A DNA stretch of 64,000 nucleotides from positions 62,001-126,000 of the forward strand of contig NZ_JAFCLN010000010.1 in assembly GCF_018129385.1 (NCBI RefSeq), in the 5' to 3' direction. Shown here piece after piece: positions 43,667 to 53,407 of the stretch. Made by a program: the position numbers and the translations under genes. Numbering within the stretch: the first letter of the stretch is position 1; each line of letters opens with the position of its first letter. The notes under the pieces were generated by a model. The model made no database searches and had not been told where the DNA came from. It saw nothing but the letters and a program-made list of their open reading frames with translations. The stretch comes from Bradyrhizobium lablabi (GTDB lineage Bacteria; Pseudomonadota; Alphaproteobacteria; Rhizobiales; Xanthobacteraceae).

Positions 43667-44839
43667 ATGATCACACTCACCGCAAAGGACGTCCTGCCGG
43701 ACGACGGCACATCGGGCACGCTGGTCGGGCGCGTCTGGCTGCCGCAACTCGCCGGGCCGGCCGTTGTGGCGATCCGCGGCGATGGCGTGTTCGATGTCAC
43801 CGCGCGTTTCCCGACCGTCAGCGCGCTGTGCGAGGAGGCCAGCCCCTCCGATGCGATCCGCGCGGCCAAGGGCGAACACATCGGCGATCTCGAAACCATC
43901 CTCGCCAATACGCCGCCCGATCGCCGCGACCGCACAAAACCATGGCTGCTCGCCCCCCTCGATCTTCAGGTGCTGAAAGCTGCCGGCGTCACCTTCGCCA
44001 TCTCGATGCTGGAGCGCGTGATCGAGGAGCGGGCGCGCGGCAACCCGGCGTCAGCCGAAGCGATCCGCAAGGAAGTCGTGAGCCTTGTCGGTGACGATCT
44101 CTCCAAACTGAAGCCGGGCTCGGCCCAGGCGATGAAGCTGAAGCAGGTGCTGATCGATCAGAACGCCTGGAGCCAGTATCTCGAGGTCGGCATCGGTCCC
44201 GATGCCGAAGTGTTCACCAAAGCGCCGACGATGTCGTCGGTCGGCACCGGCATGGACGCCGGCCTGCATCCGAAATCGACCTGGAACAATCCGGAGCCGG
44301 AAGTCGTGATGATCGTGTCGAGCCGCGGCGCCATCGTCGGCGCCGCGCTCGGCAACGACGTCAATTTGCGCGACTTCGAGGGACGCTCGGCGCTGCTGCT
44401 CTCGAAAGCCAAGGACAACAACGCCTCCTGCGCCATCGGCCCGCTGCTGCGGCTGTTCGACAAGACATTTTCGCTCGACGACGTCAGGAAGATGGATATC
44501 GATCTCAACGTAAAGGGCGCCGATGGCTTTGTGCTCGACGGCCATTCCTCGATCGGCAAGATCAGCCGCGATCCCACCGACCTCGTCGCCCAAACCATCG
44601 GCCCCGTGCATCAATACCCCGACGGCTTTGCGCTGTTCCTCGGCACCATGTTCGCACCGGTGAAGGATCGCGACGCGCCGGGTGAGGGCTTCACCCACAA
44701 GCGCGACGACATCGTCACCATCTCCGCGCCGCAGCTCGGCAAACTCGTCAACCGCATGCGCACCAGCGACGAATGCGAGCCCTGGACCTTTGGTATCGGC
44801 GAGCTGATGCGTAATCTGGCGAAGCGGGGGGTGCTGTAG
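43667..44839 (+). CDS. Fumarylacetoacetate hydrolase family protein
   Basis: The protein has 390 residues with an N-terminal domain of about 130 residues and a C-terminal FAH fold. WNNPEPEVVMIVSSRGAIVG contains the acidic metal ligands, and LGNDVNLRDFEGRSALLLSK is the conserved strand that follows. FAH enzymes cleave or hydrate 3-oxo or 2-keto acids, including 2-keto-3-deoxy sugar acids. GAGGGGG lies six bases before the ATG. With the dehydrogenase upstream it could form a two-step sugar-acid route. Confidence 0.87.
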   Translation: MITLTAKDVLPDDGTSGTLVGRVWLPQLAGPAVVAIRGDGVFDVTARFPTVSALCEEASPSDAIRAAKGEHIGDLETILANTPPDRRDRTKPWLLAPLDLQVLKAAGVTFAISMLERVIEERARGNPASAEAIRKEVVSLVGDDLSKLKPGSAQAMKLKQVLIDQNAWSQYLEVGIGPDAEVFTKAPTMSSVGTGMDAGLHPKSTWNNPEPEVVMIVSSRGAIVGAALGNDVNLRDFEGRSALLLSKAKDNNASCAIGPLLRLFDKTFSLDDVRKMDIDLNVKGADGFVLDGHSSIGKISRDPTDLVAQTIGPVHQYPDGFALFLGTMFAPVKDRDAPGEGFTHKRDDIVTISAPQLGKLVNRMRTSDECEPWTFGIGELMRNLAKRGVL

Positions 44840-44865
44840 CGTTGTCCGGCGCTCCAACCTCCGCC

Positions 44866-45005
44866 GTCGTCCCGGACAAGCGAGCACCGAGAGCGCCGAT
44901 CCGGGACCCATACGCCGCGGCGGACGTTGCAAGAGCAGGATGCCGACGGCTTTGCTTCGACAACACCATCCTGTGGTTATGGGTCCCTGCTTTCGCAGGG
45001 ACGAC
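44866..45005. repeat. MITE-like element, degenerate left arm
   Basis: It begins GTCGTCCCGGACAAGCGAGC and ends TATGGGTCCCTGC-TTTCGCAGGGACGAC. It shares GGGACCCATACGCCGCGGCGG-type inner sequence and the entire right arm with the element at 48705-48824. Confidence 0.7.
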
Positions 45006-45089
45006 AATACGGGCGGTGCGACGACTGCGACAAATAAGCCCGACAGGACTGAAATCTAATTCTGTTTTTCAGAAATTAACTTGACACCT

Positions 45090-45480
45090 GCCCCAAATCA
45101 GTGGCATAACCCGCGCACCCCGGCCCACATGAGGGGCGTTTCGCGATCGTCACGACTCGTAGGGCCGGGATTGCGATGGACGCACTTGTTCAGCGGACGA
45201 CTGGATGAGGGCGTACGGCCAAGTCGTGTGGTTCTGACGCCGCGATGCTGGCGTCAGGTCGGCAGCAGTGCGCTGTCGGCTGACGGTGACAACAAGCACG
45301 CTCCACCGGGAAGAGCACGAAGTAAGCCGTAAAGCCATTGCGCAGGGGATGTCGGAGTGTTCTCCGCTCACCTGTATGCTCGTGTGCGCCTTTTTTTGCT
45401 TGCGCATCAGGCACACGAGACCGCGGGTGCAGCGCGCACCCGGCATTCCCTGCGCCCTCTCTCGTTAGAGGCGCGATGAA
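45090..45480. repeat. Composite dispersed repeat, GGCCCACATGAGGGGCGT type
   Basis: The stretch starts near GGCCCACATGAGGGGCGTTT, passes a GACGCCGCGATGCTGGCGTC hairpin, CTTTTTTTGCTTGCGC, and ends near GCCCTCTCTCGTTAGAGGCG. I recall this wording as a recurring intergenic sequence in Bradyrhizobium and Rhodopseudomonas genomes, where its frames are annotated as unrelated hypotheticals. Its nature is unknown. Confidence 0.45.
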
Positions 45481-45532
45481 TTTGAAAAGCTCGGGCACAG
45501 CGTGTCGCGAGAACGAGAACACATATTCAGTC

Positions 45533-45666
45533 GTCATCCCCCGCGACTTGTCCGCCGTAGCTCGCAGAGCGAAGGCGGAAGGCGGGGATCCAGTATTCCA
45601 GAGGCCGCAGTGATAGAGGCGAGAAGCCGCGGCGTACTAGATTCCCCGCCTGCGCGGGGAATGACG
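45533..45666. repeat. Palindromic element, GTCATCCCC / GGGGAATGAC type
   Basis: The left arm GTCATCCCCCGC leads to GGCGGGGATCCAGTA, and the right half has TACTAGATTCCCCGCC then GCGGGGAATGACGAC. The arms mirror each other across a 30-bp centre. Confidence 0.6.
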
Positions 45667-45711
45667 ACTGTGGTCGTCGGTTCGTTCTGCGCAATGACGG
45701 CGAGATGTCGA

Positions 45712-46173
45712 TCACACCGGCAGCGCAATCGAATACTTCACCTGGCTCAGCGCAAAGCTCGACTCGATCGAGGCAATGCCGTCCAGCCGCGTCAGCTTGT
45801 TCTTCAGGAACGCCTCATAGGACGACAGATCCGCCGCCACCACCCGCAGGAGATAATCCCGATTACCCGTCATCAGGTAGCACTCCAGCACCTCGTCCCA
45901 TTTCGAGATCGCGCGTGCAAAGCGGTTGAGGTCTTCCTCCTTCTGCCGCGCCAGCTTGATGGAGATGAACACGCTGACATGCAGCCCCAGCGACTTCTGG
46001 TCCACCGTCGCGATATAGCGACTGATTACGCCGCGCTCCTCCAGCAGTTTCACCCGACGGTGGCACGGCGAGACGGAAAGCCCGACCTTGTCGGCCAGCT
46101 CCTGCATGGTGATGCGGCCATCGTTTTGCAGCAGAGCCAATATCTTTCGGTCGATGGCATCCAGGGGCACCAT
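45712..46173 (-). CDS. Lrp/AsnC-family transcriptional regulator
   Basis: About 153 residues from the ATG at 46173 (MVPLDAIDRKILALLQNDGR), the normal opening of the family; the frame continues upstream to 46281 with no homology-like sequence. The HTH (about 6-50, with SVSPCHRRVKLLEERGVISR) and the RAM ligand-binding domain (DEVLECYLMTGNRDYLLRVV) are both complete. It is divergent from the transketolase gene, so it is the obvious candidate regulator, probably responding to an amino acid. Confidence 0.9.
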   Translation of the reverse strand: MVPLDAIDRKILALLQNDGRITMQELADKVGLSVSPCHRRVKLLEERGVISRYIATVDQKSLGLHVSVFISIKLARQKEEDLNRFARAISKWDEVLECYLMTGNRDYLLRVVAADLSSYEAFLKNKLTRLDGIASIESSFALSQVKYSIALPV

Positions 46174-46310
46174 TGGAATGAATCCCGTAATTGGAGGTAG
46201 TTTGTGGTAATGTATCCCAACATTCACAGGTATGTAGCGACAAATTGAGATTTTTGACGCACCCGGCGGGATTAAAATCAACCATTCGCCAGCCCGTCCG
46301 GAGACCCGCC

Positions 46311-48689
46311 ATGCCGATCGCGCCTGAACGCCTTGAGCTGTTGTCGGCTCTGTCCCGAAAGGTGCTGTGGCTGTCGTCCTGGACCATCCATCACGCCAAC
46401 CACGTCAGGCCCAACACCGACGGCTTGAAAGTCGGCGGCCACCAGGCATCGTCGGCCTCGCTCGCCAACATCATGTCGGCGCTGTATTTCTCGGTGCTGC
46501 GCCCGCAGGACCGCGTCGCGGTCAAGCCGCATGCGAGCCCGGTGTTTCACGCCATCCAGTACCTGTTCGGTCACCAGACCCGCGACAAGCTGGAAAATTT
46601 TCGCGGCTTCAAGGGCGCGCAGTCCTATCCCTCGCGCACCAAGGATGCCGACGACGTCGATTTCTCGACCGGCTCGGTCGGTCTTGGCGTCGCGCAGACG
46701 CTGTTCGCCTCGCTGGTGCAGGACTACGTGAAGGCGCATGGCTGGCTGAAGGACCGGCCCGAGGGCCGCATGATTGCCCTCGTCGGCGATGCCGAGATGG
46801 ACGAAGGCAACATTTTTGAAGCGCTGCTGGAGGGGTGGAAGCACGGCCTGCGCAACACCTGGTGGGTGGTCGACTACAACAGGCAGAGCCTCGATGCCGT
46901 CGTGCGCGAAGGCCTGTGGGCCAAGTTCGAATCCATGTTCCGCAATTTCGGCTGGGACGTCGTGATCGTGAAATACGGCACGTTGATGCAGCAGGCCTTT
47001 GCCGAGCCCGGCGGCGAGGCGCTAAGGCGCTGGATCGATAATTGCCCGAACCAGATGTATGCCGCGCTGTGCTTCCAGGGCGGAGCGGCGTTCCGCAAGC
47101 ATCTACAGGACGACATCGGCGATCAGGGGCCGGTGAGCGCATTGATCGACCGCCGCAGCGACGAAGAATTGCTGGCGCTGATGTCCAATCTCGGCGGCCA
47201 CGACATGACCAGCATGATCGACGCCTTCGAGGCCGTCGATCACGATCGCCCGGTCTGCTTCATCGCCTACACCATCAAGGGCGTCGGCCTACCGATGCAG
47301 GGCCACAAGGACAATCACGCCGGCCTGATGACGGTGGCGCAGATGGAAAAATGGCGCGCGGCGCAGAACATCCGCCCCGGCCATGAATGGGAAAAATTCG
47401 AAGGATTGACGCAGGACACAGCGAAGTTCGAGGCGTTCCTGCGCGATGCGCCGTTCAATCGTGAAGGCCGCCGCCGGCTGGACGCTGATGTCATCGATGT
47501 GCCGCAACAGCTCGCCTTCAAGGCGGCGGCGCAGATGTCGACGCAGCAAGGCTTTGGCCTCATCCTCAACGAACTCGCGCGCGGCGATACCGAACTCGCC
47601 TCGCGCATCGTCACGTCATCGCCTGACGTCACCGTCTCGACCAACCTCGGCGCCTGGGTCAACCGGCGCGGGCTGTTTGCGAAAGCGGAAAACCACGATC
47701 TGTTCCGTCAGGAAAAAATCCCCTCGACCTACAACTGGGATTTTTCGCCAAAAGGCCAGCACATCGAGCTCGGCATTGCCGAGATGAACCTGTTCATCAT
47801 GATGTCGGCGCTTGGCCTGTCGCACTCCATCAACGGCGTGCGGCTGTTGCCGGTCGGCACGCTCTACGATCCCTTCATCGAGCGCGGCCTCGATGCGCTC
47901 AACTATGCCTGCTACCAGGATGCGCGCTTCATGGTGGCGGCGACGCCCTCGGGCATCACGCTGGCACCCGAAGGCGGTGCGCATCAGTCGATCGCAACGC
48001 CTCTGATCGGCATGGCGCAGGATGGCCTTGCGTCGTTCGAGCCGGCCTTCGTCGATGAGCTCTCCGTCATCATGGGCTGGGGCTTTGGCCACATGCAGCG
48101 CGAAGCGGGCCAAGGGGAAGAAGACGGCGGCTCGGTGTACTTGCGCCTGTCGACGCGCACCATCGATCAGCCGCAACGGATCATGACGCAAGAATTGCAG
48201 CAGGATATCACGGACGGCGCCTATTGGCTGCGCCGTCCCGGCCCAAACTGCGATCTCGTCATTGCTTACACCGGTGCGGTCGCGCCCGAGGCGATCGAGG
48301 CGGTCGGCTTCATCGGCGAAAGCCACCGCGATGTCGGTTTACTGGCGGTAACCTCCGCCGACCGGCTGCACGCGGGCTGGACTTCCGCGCGAAAACTGCG
48401 CCGCGACCGCCGTGGCATTCAGTATCTCAGCCACATCGAAAAGCTGCTGGCGCCGCTGTCGCGCGATTGCGGCATCGTCACCGTGATCGACGGCCACCCG
48501 GCGACGCTCGGCTGGCTCGGCAGCGTGCGCGGCAATCGCGTCGAGGCGCTCGGCGTCGAGCACTTCGGCCAGACCGGCACCATCGCCGACCTCTACCGCC
48601 ACCACGGCCTCGATTCCAACGCCATCATCGATGCGGCCGAAAGCCTCACCGTGGGTGCGCCCGTGCGGCATAGGAAGATGGCGGTGTAG
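46311..48689 (+). CDS. Transketolase-like / AceE-like thiamine-diphosphate enzyme
   Basis: About 792 residues from the ATG at 46311 (GGAGA upstream). The ThDP region reads GDAEMDEGNIFEALLEGWKH with VVDYNRQSLD after it, which matches the GDGEMDEPE...NCNLQRLD pattern of homodimeric pyruvate dehydrogenase E1 (AceE) better than classic transketolases. The pyrimidine domain has FSPKGQHIELGIAEMNLFIM, and a C-terminal transketolase domain follows. No E2 or E3 gene is near. It may decarboxylate a 2-oxo acid under control of the divergent Lrp-type regulator, perhaps an amino-acid-derived one. Confidence 0.85.
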   Translation: MPIAPERLELLSALSRKVLWLSSWTIHHANHVRPNTDGLKVGGHQASSASLANIMSALYFSVLRPQDRVAVKPHASPVFHAIQYLFGHQTRDKLENFRGFKGAQSYPSRTKDADDVDFSTGSVGLGVAQTLFASLVQDYVKAHGWLKDRPEGRMIALVGDAEMDEGNIFEALLEGWKHGLRNTWWVVDYNRQSLDAVVREGLWAKFESMFRNFGWDVVIVKYGTLMQQAFAEPGGEALRRWIDNCPNQMYAALCFQGGAAFRKHLQDDIGDQGPVSALIDRRSDEELLALMSNLGGHDMTSMIDAFEAVDHDRPVCFIAYTIKGVGLPMQGHKDNHAGLMTVAQMEKWRAAQNIRPGHEWEKFEGLTQDTAKFEAFLRDAPFNREGRRRLDADVIDVPQQLAFKAAAQMSTQQGFGLILNELARGDTELASRIVTSSPDVTVSTNLGAWVNRRGLFAKAENHDLFRQEKIPSTYNWDFSPKGQHIELGIAEMNLFIMMSALGLSHSINGVRLLPVGTLYDPFIERGLDALNYACYQDARFMVAATPSGITLAPEGGAHQSIATPLIGMAQDGLASFEPAFVDELSVIMGWGFGHMQREAGQGEEDGGSVYLRLSTRTIDQPQRIMTQELQQDITDGAYWLRRPGPNCDLVIAYTGAVAPEAIEAVGFIGESHRDVGLLAVTSADRLHAGWTSARKLRRDRRGIQYLSHIEKLLAPLSRDCGIVTVIDGHPATLGWLGSVRGNRVEALGVEHFGQTGTIADLYRHHGLDSNAIIDAAESLTVGAPVRHRKMAV

Positions 48690-48992
48690 GAGAAAATTGT
48701 AGCTGTCGTCCCTGCGAAAGCAGGGACCCATACGCCGCGGCGGCAATTGGTTCAAAGGCTGGAGGACGACTTCGAAAAGCAACCACGACCGGTGGTTATG
48801 GGTCCCTGCTTTCGCAGGGACGACGCTGGAGCGGTGGCCTTGCCACCCTCACAAACCCAACCCTATATTCCGCGCCAGCCGCAAGGCGCCCTCCCGCATA
48901 TGGCGGGTTCAACTGTCCGGGCTTTCGTGCAAGGATGCCTGCCGAACGTTTCCGTTCCCCCTTCATTCGCCCCGCACATAAAGAGGTTTCCG
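48690..48992. other. 303-bp spacer with a MITE-like element
   Basis: Apart from the TIR-bounded element at 48705-48824 there is about 170 bp that probably carries the promoter of the aldehyde dehydrogenase. I see no clear -35/-10 pair and no gene. Confidence 0.55.
48705..48824. repeat. MITE-like element with 28-bp perfect terminal inverted repeats
   Basis: GTCGTCCCTGCGAAAGCAGG-GACCCATA (48705-48732) is the exact reverse complement of TATGGGTCCCTGCTTTCGCA-GGGACGAC (48797-48824). Each arm itself has a small hairpin (CCCTGCGAAAGCAGGG). The 64-bp centre contains no frame. Related elements are at 44866-45005, with single arms near 55980 and 63776. Confidence 0.8.
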
Positions 48993-50423
48993 ATGGTCAA
49001 TCGCATGCAATTCTATATTGACGGCGCCTGGGTCGATCCCGTCGTCAAGAAATCCACGCCCGTCGTCAATCCGGCGACCGAAGAGGCGATGTATGAGGTC
49101 GCGCTCGGCTCCAAGGCCGATCTCGACAAGGCGGTTGCCGCCGCCAAGCGCGCCTTCGAGACCTATTCGCAGACCAGCCGCGAGGAGCGCGTCGCGCTGC
49201 TCGAAAAGATCGTCGAGGTCTACAAGACCCGCATGAAGGAAATCGGCGCCGCCGTGTCCGACGAGATGGGCGCGCCGCTGCCGATGGCCGAGCGCCTACA
49301 GGCCGGCGCCGGCCTCGGCCATATCGCCTCCACCCTGGAAGTGCTCAAGAACTACCACTTCGAAGAGAACGTCGGCACCGCCGTCGTGGTGCGCGAGGCG
49401 GTCGGCGTCGTCGGCATGATCACGCCGTGGAACTGGCCGCTCAATCAGATCGCCTGCAAGGTCGCGCCCGCGCTCGCCGCCGGCTGCACCATGATCCTCA
49501 AGCCCAGCGAGTTCACCCCGTCCTCGGCGCTGATCTTCGCGGAGATCCTCCATGAAGCCGGCGTGCCGAAGGGCGTGTTCAACCTCGTCAACGGCCTCGG
49601 CCCCGAAGTCGGCGCCGCCATGAGCGAGCATCCGGATATCGACATGATCTCGTTCACCGGCTCGACCCGCGCCGGCGTCGATGTCGCCAAGCGCGCCGCG
49701 CCCACAGTGAAGCGCGTCAGCCAGGAGCTCGGCGGAAAATCGCCGAACGTGATCCTCGACGATGCCGATCTCACCAAGGCGGTGACCGGCGGCGTGATGC
49801 ACATGTTCAACAATTCCGGTCAGTCCTGCAACGCGCCCTCGCGCATGATCGTGCCGCTGTCGAAGATGAAGGAAGTGGCCGCGATCGCGAAGGGCGTCGC
49901 CGACAAGACCAAGGCCGGCGATCCCCGCGCCGAAGGCACCACCATCGGTCCCGTCGTGTCGCGCATCCAGTGGGACAAGATCCAGGCGCTGATCAAGAAG
50001 GGCATCGACGAGGGCGCAACGCTCGTCGCCGGCGGTCCGGGCCTGCCCGAAGGCGTCAACAAGGGCTTCTATGTCCGCCCGACCATCTTCGCTGACGTCA
50101 CCAACGACATGACGATTGCGCGCGAAGAAATCTTTGGACCGGTGCTGACCATCCTCGGCGCCAAGGACGAAGCCGAGGCGGTGAAGATCGCCAACGACAC
50201 GCCCTATGGTCTGGCCGGTTATGTCTCGGCTGGTTCGGTCGAGCGTGCCCGCAAGGTCGGTCGCCAGATCCGCGCCGGCAACGTCAATTTGCAGGGCGTT
50301 CCGAACGACCGCACCGCGCCGTTCGGCGGCTACAAGCAGTCGGGCAACGGCCGCGAGTGGGGCAAGTACGGCCTGGAGGAATATCTCGAAGTGAAGGCTG
50401 TCGCCGGCTTCAACGCGGCGTAA
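48993..50423 (+). CDS. NAD(P)-dependent aldehyde dehydrogenase
   Basis: About 476 residues from the ATG at 48993, with AAGAGG upstream. The catalytic set is complete: Asn147 (ITPWNWPLNQI), Glu245 (SQELGGKSPNVIL) and nucleophile Cys279 (NNSGQSCNAPSR), with FTGSTRAG as the cofactor turn. It oxidises an aldehyde to the acid, or a semialdehyde. It follows the AceE-like gene at 300 bp and is followed by a strong terminator, so it is probably its own unit. Confidence 0.92.
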   Translation: MVNRMQFYIDGAWVDPVVKKSTPVVNPATEEAMYEVALGSKADLDKAVAAAKRAFETYSQTSREERVALLEKIVEVYKTRMKEIGAAVSDEMGAPLPMAERLQAGAGLGHIASTLEVLKNYHFEENVGTAVVVREAVGVVGMITPWNWPLNQIACKVAPALAAGCTMILKPSEFTPSSALIFAEILHEAGVPKGVFNLVNGLGPEVGAAMSEHPDIDMISFTGSTRAGVDVAKRAAPTVKRVSQELGGKSPNVILDDADLTKAVTGGVMHMFNNSGQSCNAPSRMIVPLSKMKEVAAIAKGVADKTKAGDPRAEGTTIGPVVSRIQWDKIQALIKKGIDEGATLVAGGPGLPEGVNKGFYVRPTIFADVTNDMTIAREEIFGPVLTILGAKDEAEAVKIANDTPYGLAGYVSAGSVERARKVGRQIRAGNVNLQGVPNDRTAPFGGYKQSGNGREWGKYGLEEYLEVKAVAGFNAA

Positions 50424-50456
50424 GATCTACGGCGCCCACGCGCTATCAGCGAAAAC

Positions 50457-50490
50457 ATGCCGGCTGCCGCAAAGCAGCCGGCATTCTCGT
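50457..50490 (+). terminator. Intrinsic terminator after the aldehyde dehydrogenase
   Basis: ATGCCGGCTGC-cgcaaa-GCAGCCGGCAT is a perfect 11-bp stem followed by TCTCGTT, 34 bp after the stop codon. Confidence 0.75.
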
Positions 50491-50528
50491 TCAGATAAGA
50501 AAAGCCGAACAAGAAAAAGAGGGTGGAA

Positions 50529-51419
50529 ATGAAGAAACTGGCCATCGCGCTCGTCGCGCTGTTATCGCTTGCCGGTTCAGCGCAGGCGCAAACCACCAAG
50601 GACCTGCTCGCCGCCTTGCTTGCGAAATGGAACAAGCCGACCGAGCCGTTCAAGATCGTCGATAACGTCTACTATGTCGGCACCGATGGCCTCGCGTCCT
50701 ATCTGATCACCTCGCCGCAGGGACACATCCTCGTCGATACGGTGATGCCGGAGTCGACCTCGCAGATCAAAGCCAGCATCGAAAAACTCGGCTTCAAGGT
50801 CACCGACATCAAATATCTCCTCAACACCCACGCACATATCGATCACACCGGCGGTCTTGCCGAACTCAAGCAGGCGAGCGGCGCGCAGATGGTCGCGGGC
50901 GAAGCCGACAAGCCGCTGCTCGAAGGCGGCTACTATCCCGGCGCGAAGGAAGACACGGCACTCCAGTTCCCGCCGGTGAAGGTGGATCGCACTGTGCGCG
51001 AAGGCGACACGGTTACGGTGGGCAATGTGACGCTGACCGCCCGCGAAACGCCCGGCCATTCGCCGGGCTGCACGAGCTGGGCCTTCAACGTGAAGGATGG
51101 CGATGCCACGCGCTCGGTCCTCATCTTCTGTAGCGGCACCGTCGCGCTCAACCGGCTCGTACCCAACCCGACCTATCCCGGCATCGTGACCGATTACCGG
51201 AAGACATTTGCGCGGGCGCAGGACATGAAGGTCGATATCCTGCTCGCGCCGCATCCGGAAATGTACAAGATGCAGGAGAAGCGGGCGAAGATCGCCGACG
51301 GCGCGCCCAATCCGTTCGTCAATCCCGGCGAGTTCAACAGCTATGCCGCGACGCTCGAAAAAGCGTTCGAGGACGCGCTCGCCAAGCAGACCGCTGCTGC
51401 CCAGGAGAAGAAGGGATAG
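50529..51419 (+). CDS. Subclass B3 metallo-beta-lactamase-like protein (BJP-1-like)
   Basis: About 296 residues from the ATG at 50529 (GAGGGTGG upstream). A signal peptide ends at residue 20 (AQA), so it is exported. The zinc site is complete: His101, His103, Asp105, His106 (NTHAHIDHTGG), the later His in ETPGHSPGCTSW, and the His in LLAPHPEMYKMQ. Length and wording, such as PLLEGGYYPG and FCSGTVALNRLV, are close to BJP-1 of Bradyrhizobium diazoefficiens as I remember it. It may hydrolyse carbapenems and other beta-lactams; the activity is not shown here. Confidence 0.88.
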   Translation: MKKLAIALVALLSLAGSAQAQTTKDLLAALLAKWNKPTEPFKIVDNVYYVGTDGLASYLITSPQGHILVDTVMPESTSQIKASIEKLGFKVTDIKYLLNTHAHIDHTGGLAELKQASGAQMVAGEADKPLLEGGYYPGAKEDTALQFPPVKVDRTVREGDTVTVGNVTLTARETPGHSPGCTSWAFNVKDGDATRSVLIFCSGTVALNRLVPNPTYPGIVTDYRKTFARAQDMKVDILLAPHPEMYKMQEKRAKIADGAPNPFVNPGEFNSYAATLEKAFEDALAKQTAAAQEKKG

Positions 51420-51422
51420 GAT

Positions 51423-51504
51423 CGTCATTGCGAGCGAAGCGAAGCAATCCAGAGCTACGCGCGCGGCTCTGGATTGCTTCGTCGCTACGCTCCTCGCAAT
51501 GACG
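51423..51504. repeat. Palindromic intergenic repeat, CGTCATTGCGAG type (second copy)
   Basis: CGTCATTGCGAGCGAAGCGA continues to AGCAATCCAGAG and is mirrored by CTCTGGATTGCTTCGTCGCT then CCTCGCAATGACG. It lies between convergent genes, 3 bp after one stop and 4 bp before the other, and matches the copy at 20173-20258. Confidence 0.8.
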
Positions 51505-51508
51505 GAGG

Positions 51509-52477
<969 letters not shown>

Positions 52478-52522
52478 TTGCTGTTCTCGTTGTTGCGTTT
52501 CCTCAGGCATGGGTTAGCTATC

Positions 52523-52531
52523 ACTGTCAAT
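52523..52531. promoter_or_regulatory. Possible GntR half-operator ACTGTCAAT
   Basis: It differs by one base from the ATTGTCAAT palindrome found twice upstream of the GntR/IlvD genes, and lies in the divergent promoter of the lactonase and uronate dehydrogenase genes. The evidence is weak for a 9-bp match. Confidence 0.3.
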
Positions 52532-52571
52532 CGACGGCCGCAAATGATTGCGATCAAAAACGAGGGATGAG

Positions 52572-53393
52572 ATGCCACGCATATTGATGACCGGTGCCGC
52601 CGGCGGAATCGGAACGTCGCTTCGGAAACTGCTGCCGCCGGTCTATCCGGACCTGCTGCTCAGCGATCTCAACACGCCCGCCGGCCTCGGCAAGGACGAA
52701 AAGTTCAAGCAGGCCGATCTCGCCGACCTCGCGCAGGTCGAGGCGATCTGCGAGGGCGTTGACGGCATCCTGCATTTCGGCGGCTATTCGGTCGAAGGCA
52801 CCTGGGACCAGATCCACCAGGCCAATATCATCGGCTGCTACAATCTGTTCGAGGCCGCGCGGAAAAAGGGCGTCAAGCGCGTGGTGTTCGCTTCATCCAA
52901 TCATGCGGTCGGCTTCTACCCCAGGCATCATCGCATCGGCACCGACGTCACCGCGCGGCCCGACAGCCGTTACGGCGTCAGCAAGGTGTTCGGCGAGGCG
53001 CTCGGCGCGCTCTATTCCGACAAGCACGGAATGGGCGTCACGTGCCTGCGCATCGGCAATTTTGGCGAAAAGCCGCTCGATCACCGGCGGCTGGCGATCT
53101 GGCTGAAGCCCGAAGACCTCGTGCAGCTCTGCCGCATCGGCCTGGAGCATCCGGATATCAAGTTCGAAATCTTCTACGGTGCCTCCTACAACGAGCGCTC
53201 CTGGTGGGATAACCACCGCGCCTACGATCTCGGCTACCGTCCGACCGGCCGCGCCGAGGATTTTCGCGAGCACGCCATGGCCGAGCAGGCCAAGCTCAAG
53301 CCTGACCCTGTCGGCGACTTCTACCAGGGCGGCACGTTCTGCGGCATGGAGTTCGACGGCGACACGAGCCGGATCATCGATTGGAAGAAGTGA
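52572..53393 (+). CDS. NAD-dependent uronate dehydrogenase-like SDR
   Basis: About 273 residues from the ATG at 52572 (GAGGGATGAG upstream). The extended short-chain dehydrogenase begins ILMTGAAGGIGTSLRKLLPP and has the catalytic Tyr134 and Lys138 in DSRYGVSKVFGEAL. VVFASSNHAVGFYPRHH and IFYGASYNERSWWDN agree with characterised uronate dehydrogenases such as that of Agrobacterium, which turn D-glucuronate or galacturonate into aldarate lactone. The lactonase and dehydratase next to it support a sugar-acid pathway. Confidence 0.85.
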   Translation: MPRILMTGAAGGIGTSLRKLLPPVYPDLLLSDLNTPAGLGKDEKFKQADLADLAQVEAICEGVDGILHFGGYSVEGTWDQIHQANIIGCYNLFEAARKKGVKRVVFASSNHAVGFYPRHHRIGTDVTARPDSRYGVSKVFGEALGALYSDKHGMGVTCLRIGNFGEKPLDHRRLAIWLKPEDLVQLCRIGLEHPDIKFEIFYGASYNERSWWDNHRAYDLGYRPTGRAEDFREHAMAEQAKLKPDPVGDFYQGGTFCGMEFDGDTSRIIDWKK

Positions 53394-53407
53394 CCGCTCC
53401 AGGCGCG

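Larger units (their letters stand above)
44840..45711. other. 872-bp repeat-rich gap without genes
   Basis: Three different repeat types follow one another: a TIR-bounded element (44866-45005), a composite stretch (45090-45480) and a second palindromic element (45533-45666). Reading frames of up to 90 codons occur but none has a convincing ribosome site, domain or codon use. I see no RNA gene. Confidence 0.65.

Noticed and set aside
45081..45613. Several frames of 60-115 codons on both strands in the repeat-rich gap
   Set aside because: They lie in repeat sequence, conflict with one another and have no convincing ribosome site or domain.
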